From an uncultured Treponema sp. (GTDB taxonomy: Bacteria; Spirochaetota; Spirochaetia; Treponematales; Treponemataceae): a stretch of DNA of 7,459 nucleotides. Under the pieces are notes generated by a model. That model had not been told where the DNA came from, made no database searches, and saw nothing but the letters and a program-made list of their open reading frames with translations. Positions 4,890 to 7,459 of this stretch are shown here, piece by piece. The translations under genes were made by a program, and so were the position numbers. Position 1 is the stretch's first letter; each line of letters begins with the position of its first letter. Location of the stretch: positions 1 to 7,459 of the forward strand of contig CALDWC010000128.1 in NCBI GenBank assembly GCA_937923945.1. The letters run 5' to 3'.

Positions 4890-5939
4890 ATGAACTTGAC
4901 ACGGATTGAGTTTCACTATACGATGACGCTCATGGCAATAGCAAAATTTTTATATCTGCGGCTTACGGTTATTTCTTGTGCCGTAGCGGCGGATTTTTTA
5001 ATCGGTGATCCGCATTGGTTTCCGCATCCGGTAAAACTGATGGGAGCAATGATTTCATTTGAAGAAAAAATAATCCGCCGCTTTGTTACTTCGGCGGGCG
5101 GGCTTCGGGTGTGGGGTTTTATCGTTACGTTCGGCAATATTATCGTATCAACCGGTTTTACGTTGCTGCTTCTCCGGCTGCTTAAGCCGTATTTTTTTCT
5201 GCATTGTGCGGCGGAAGTTGCGATTGCAACAACTTGTCTTGCAGCCCGATCGCTCGATTATGAAACTATGCAGGTTTTAAAAGCACTGTCAAAAGATCTT
5301 GCGACGGGGCGAAAACAACTTTCAAATATTGTGGGGCGAGATACGACTGCATTGAACGAAAAAGAAATCTACAACGCGTGCATTGAAACGGTCGCCGAAA
5401 ACGCCAATGACGGGGTTATTGCACCGCTTATGTATTTGTTACTTTTCGGCGCGGCGGGCGGTATCGCGTTTAAACAAATCAATACACTCGATTCCATGAT
5501 AGGCTATAACAACGAACGCTATAAAGATTTCGGCTATGCGGCGGCAAAAACGGACGATTTTGTAAACTTTATCCCGAGCCGGCTTTCTGCGCTGTTGCTT
5601 TTGGCTGCGGCAAAACTCAAACGAAAAACGTTTTCAAAAGACGATGTTAAACGAGGTTTTGCTGTTTTTAAGCGGGACCGTTTTAATCACAAAAGTCCCA
5701 ACTCGGCACAAACCGAAAGTGTCGTCGCCGGTCTTTTAGGGATTCAGCTCGGCGGAACGCACCTTTATTTCGGAAAACCGGTTGAAAAACCGACTATCGG
5801 GGATGCAGTTCGTGAGCCGGAGCCGAGTGATGTGCGTAAAACGATTCAGCTGATGTATGCGGCGGAATTGCTTTTGCTGATTGCCGCAGGATTACTTAGT
5901 GCGCTTCTTTTTTTAAGTTGCGGTAGATTTTACTTTTAG
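4890..5939 (+). CDS. cbiB: Adenosylcobinamide-phosphate synthase (CbiB/CobD)
   Basis: This integral membrane enzyme of late cobalamin synthesis joins adenosylcobyric acid to an aminopropanol (phosphate) to form adenosylcobinamide (phosphate). Motifs follow the family order: DFLIGDP (35-41), FPHPVKLMG (44-52), IVGRDT (147-152), ETVAENANDGVIAPL (166-180), TLDSMIGYNNERYKDFG (199-215) and RDRFNHKSPNSAQTE (262-276). Hydrophobic segments lie near 75-98, 101-118, 178-195, 231-241 and 320-344. The length is 349 residues from this start; family members usually begin 10-20 residues before the GDP motif. The ATG at 4890 has only a distant AGG, and its first 14 residues are polar and unlike the family. 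The ATG at 4932 (335 residues, starting MAIAKFLYLR) fits better and lies exactly where a TTGACA promoter would start a leaderless mRNA. No other cobalamin gene is in the window. Confidence 0.92.
   Translation: MNLTRIEFHYTMTLMAIAKFLYLRLTVISCAVAADFLIGDPHWFPHPVKLMGAMISFEEKIIRRFVTSAGGLRVWGFIVTFGNIIVSTGFTLLLLRLLKPYFFLHCAAEVAIATTCLAARSLDYETMQVLKALSKDLATGRKQLSNIVGRDTTALNEKEIYNACIETVAENANDGVIAPLMYLLLFGAAGGIAFKQINTLDSMIGYNNERYKDFGYAAAKTDDFVNFIPSRLSALLLLAAAKLKRKTFSKDDVKRGFAVFKRDRFNHKSPNSAQTESVVAGLLGIQLGGTHLYFGKPVEKPTIGDAVREPEPSDVRKTIQLMYAAELLLLIAAGLLSALLFLSCGRFYF
4896..4924 (+). promoter_or_regulatory. Possible cbiB promoter giving a leaderless start
   Basis: A perfect TTGACA (4896-4901) and TACGAT (4919-4924, four of six) have a 17-bp spacer. 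Transcription would begin around 4931, immediately before the ATG at 4932. If real, the 4890 start cannot be used from this promoter. It begins about 30 bp after repeat D. Confidence 0.5.
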
Positions 5940-5965
5940 GTTAGGTGTAGCGTCACTTTATAGCG

Positions 5966-6002
5966 TGTGAGACTTTTTCTTAAGTTAAGAAAAAGTCTCA
6001 CA
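5966..6002. terminator. 37-bp palindrome between convergent genes (bidirectional terminator candidate)
   Basis: TGTGAGACTTTTTCTTAA (5966-5983) and its exact complement TTAAGAAAAAGTCTCACA (5985-6002) are separated by a single G. It lies 26 bp past the cbiB stop and 65 bp past the end of the leftward sanA-like gene, the expected place for a shared terminator. No separate U-tract follows on either strand; the only T-run is inside the stem. Confidence 0.6.
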
Positions 6003-6031
6003 TTAGGAACTTTTCCTTGAGGGAGTTATAA

Positions 6032-6059
6032 AAACGCTGATTAATCAGTGCTTCCTTAA
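6032..6059 (+). repeat. Dispersed structured repeat, copy E (collapsed form); leftward terminator
   Basis: The copy retains the family 3' end (TTAATCAGTGCTTCCTTAA, 6041-6059) joined directly to AAACGCTGA, without the middle segment seen in other copies. This creates the exact palindrome CTGATTAATCAG (6037-6048). Read leftward it is AAGCACTGATTAATCAGCG followed by TTTTT, a serviceable terminator 7 bp after the sanA-like stop codon. Confidence 0.6.
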
Positions 6060-6066
6060 TAACCTT

Positions 6067-6780
6067 CTATTTACCGGTAATATCGGTGTCATGCGTTTTT
6101 TTTGCATCCCCGGTGATGGGAATTTGCTCGCCGAGAAAGGTCGGTTTTTTGTTGAACATAACCCAAAAAAAAGCTTTCACGCGGGCGAGCGATTCCCTCA
6201 CTTTCCAGGAAACACGAGTTGATTTCGCATAAGGCTGTACTTCCGGTGCTTCAAATGCTACCGCATTAATTCCCCGTTTCCGTGCGAGGTATACGGAGCG
6301 AGCTGTGTGGAACTTTTGCGTAACAATAATTGCGTTGTCAACACAAAAGATTTCTTTTGCACGGTACATTGTTTCGTAGGTTGAAAAACCGGCGTGATCC
6401 AAAAACAAAAGCTCAATAGGCGTGCCGTACACCCGATGCATAAAAATAGCCATTTGATTTACTTCGTCATAGCCTTTCCGTCCGTGATCGCCTGAAATTA
6501 AAACCCGCTCGGCTTTTCCTGCATTGAGGCACAAAACCGCCGCTTCGATTCTATCGCGCACGACATGCGAAACGCCGTTTTGATACACTTTCGCCCCCGG
6601 AACAATAACCGTATACCGAGCGGGAAGTTGTTCCGCAGCACTATATATGTAGGGCTTTGCAAAGTTAATAATGTACGCATTGATGGCCGCTGTACCGATT
6701 ATAAAAATAAAAGTCCCCAATGCGAATATTTTGATAATTTTTTTTACGTGTCGTATCATAATGCCACCGGAATGAAACAT
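6067..6780 (-). CDS. SanA/YdcF-like (DUF218) membrane-anchored protein
   Basis: This 237-residue protein resembles E. coli SanA, which affects envelope permeability and vancomycin resistance at high temperature; the biochemical activity of the family is not settled. A basic N-terminus and one hydrophobic segment (about 16-38) would anchor it in the inner membrane with the globular domain outside. The DUF218 domain shows VIVPGAKV (58-65), ISGDHG (95-100) and YDE (104-106), DHAGFSTYETMYRAKEIF (128-145), and IIVTQKFHTARSVYLARKRG (151-170). The C-terminus KPTFLGEQIPI (212-222) parallels the SanA ending (FLGPLVPI type). The ATG shares one base with the stop of the upstream GrdX-like gene (TAATG), so the pair is probably cotranscribed and coupled. 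An alternative ATG at residue 8 (6759) follows GGTGG and would still keep the anchor. Confidence 0.88.
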   Translation of the reverse strand: MFHSGGIMIRHVKKIIKIFALGTFIFIIGTAAINAYIINFAKPYIYSAAEQLPARYTVIVPGAKVYQNGVSHVVRDRIEAAVLCLNAGKAERVLISGDHGRKGYDEVNQMAIFMHRVYGTPIELLFLDHAGFSTYETMYRAKEIFCVDNAIIVTQKFHTARSVYLARKRGINAVAFEAPEVQPYAKSTRVSWKVRESLARVKAFFWVMFNKKPTFLGEQIPITGDAKKTHDTDITGK

Positions 6781-7151
6781 TATATTTTTACTTCTTTGAA
6801 TAATATTAAATCCATATCCTGAAAATCACACAGCGTGGATACATCGTAATCCGGTAATCGACCGCGGTGCAGCCGCTCAATCGCTTGTTCAATCAACAAA
6901 AGCGAGTCGGTGTCAAGATCGCGCCCTTTTTTTAATGCAAAACTTCGGTAGGGGTGTTGATGGAGCGGAATATTTGCCATCATCGTATGATTCAATAATT
7001 TCCAATTTTGGTGTATTAAATCGCGCGCTTGCGTAAAAACCGTTTCACGATCGGATACAAAACGGAGTGTAATTTCCGCGTTGTTTTGCAAAATAAAAAA
7101 ATCTTTTACTTTTGGATTATTGGTAATAATAATTTTTGATTTTTCGTTCAT
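6780..7151 (-). CDS. grdX: GrdX family protein
   Basis: This 123-residue protein of unknown biochemical role looks like GrdX, a small protein usually encoded beside glycine/sarcosine/betaine reductase genes in clostridia and some treponemes. Matching features are the start MNEKSKIIITNNPKV (family: IVTNNP near the N-terminus), ARDLIHQNWKLLNHTMMANI (42-61; family KLLTHPLSG-like), HPYRSFAL (66-73; family TPYKS), and a helical DTDSLLLIEQAIE (80-92). No signal or membrane segment is present. I chose the ATG at 7151: it starts right at family homology and lies just after a good promoter. An in-frame GTG at 7205 would extend it by 18 lysine-rich residues but lies upstream of that promoter and lacks a ribosome site. 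No reductase gene is in the window; the partner is a sanA-like gene. Assignment is from remembered family sequence. Confidence 0.75.
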   Translation of the reverse strand: MNEKSKIIITNNPKVKDFFILQNNAEITLRFVSDRETVFTQARDLIHQNWKLLNHTMMANIPLHQHPYRSFALKKGRDLDTDSLLLIEQAIERLHRGRLPDYDVSTLCDFQDMDLILFKEVKI

Positions 7152-7162
7152 AGCGTGGATAT

Positions 7163-7190
7163 ATTGTAGTAATTTTAGATTTTTTTTCAA
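7163..7190 (-). promoter_or_regulatory. Promoter of the grdX-sanA-like pair
   Basis: On the minus strand TTGAAA (7190-7185) and TACAAT (7168-7163) each match consensus at five of six positions, with a 16-bp spacer. The start site should fall near 7156, only about 5 nt before the ATG at 7151. No Shine-Dalgarno is present, in keeping with a very short or absent leader. Confidence 0.65.
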
Positions 7191-7303
7191 GCTATTTTTA
7201 TTCACCGAAAGCGAGCGCTTCTTACTCTGTACTAATTGTTTACAAAGTGAATTTGATAGTTTAAAACTTTATACCAATGTACATCGATTGTAATATTTTT
7301 TAC

Positions 7304-7327
7304 CTCATAAAAATGAGTAAAACTCAT
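7304..7327. other. Three-part alternative hairpin
   Basis: CTCAT (7304-7308), ATGAGT (7313-7318) and ACTCAT (7322-7327) are arranged so that the middle arm can pair with either neighbour (loops of 4 and 3 nt). Such mutually exclusive hairpins can serve as attenuators, but the stems are only 5-6 bp and no flanking gene is visible to the right. Confidence 0.3.
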
Positions 7328-7366
7328 CTGGTTTTACGCCGATTTTTTACTAAGTTTCATCCGAAT

Positions 7367-7459
7367 ATTTACCAAATAATTTAAATTATTTACCAAGTTT
7401 TTAAAAATATTTACCAAATATTTTAAAATATTTGCCGAGAAATTTTAAAAATTTACCAA
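7367..7459. repeat. 21-bp tandem array running off the window
   Basis: Four full units start at 7367, 7388, 7409 and 7430, and a fifth begins at 7451 and is cut by the window end. Each unit is ATTTACCAA (unit 4: ATTTGCCGA) plus a 12-bp AT-rich spacer. In units 1 and 3 the spacer with its flanks forms perfect 18-bp palindromes (AAATAATTTAAATTATTT and AAATATTTTAAAATATTT). A degenerate earlier unit may lie at 7345-7366. The period is exact. Confidence 0.85.

Noticed and set aside
4916..5280. ORFs overlapping cbiB on both strands.
   Set aside because: They are shadows in alternative frames of a gene with full family motifs.
7152..7205. GTG-initiated N-terminal extension of the GrdX-like protein.
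   Set aside because: It starts upstream of the predicted promoter, has no Shine-Dalgarno and adds a lysine-rich stretch not expected in the family.
6498..7293. ORFs overlapping the sanA-like and grdX-like genes (6498-6680, 6565-6822, 7081-7293).
   Set aside because: They are out-of-frame shadows without start signals or family features.
7367..7459. CRISPR array at the right edge.
   Set aside because: The 21-bp period with 9-bp conserved blocks and AT-palindromic spacers is too short and too regular for repeat-spacer units.

Overview
The window looks like chromosomal DNA of a host-associated spirochaete, most likely an oral-type Treponema. This is inferred from gene content (a GrdX-family protein, cobinamide-phosphate synthase, moderate-GC genes separated by AT-rich spacers) and from memory of protein families; no search was run. 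There are six confident protein genes and no tRNA or rRNA.

Layout. Positions 1-345 hold a repeat element (copy A), a short leftward ORF that runs into it and may be a truncated transposase, and a strong sigma-70-type promoter. That promoter drives a two-gene rightward operon, ugd (UDP-glucose 6-dehydrogenase) and aroC (chorismate synthase), joined by a 1-nt TAATG overlap. AroC has an arginine at a position where the family has an invariant catalytic histidine. Positions 2589-4889 are an accessory patch. It has one leftward, markedly AT-rich gene for a C45/penicillin-acyltransferase-like Ntn-hydrolase with its own promoter, surrounded by repeats B, C and D. The patch also has several intrinsic terminators, a GGG-N7 tandem array that fits a G-quadruplex, a self-contained small transcription unit with a 30-codon ORF, a perfect 34-bp palindrome and a 23-bp tandem array. 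Rightward cbiB (cobD-type, cobalamin pathway) follows and meets, tail to tail, a leftward pair: a GrdX-family gene and a SanA/YdcF-like membrane-anchored gene, again joined by a TAATG overlap. A 37-bp palindrome and repeat copy E lie between the convergent units. The right edge carries a 21-bp AT-rich tandem array that runs off the window.

The genes do not form one pathway. Ugd makes UDP-glucuronate for polysaccharide, AroC closes the shikimate pathway, CbiB acts late in cobalamin synthesis, and the SanA-like protein is probably envelope-related. The unifying feature is a family of small structured repeats: five copies in 7.5 kb, all in the same orientation, each sitting in a spacer. They share a 3' core (TTAATCAGCGTTTCCTTAA, with variations) but have different 5' halves that re-form a hairpin with it. 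This repeat family, the unusual AroC, the acquired-looking acyltransferase island and the right-edge array are the points most worth following up.
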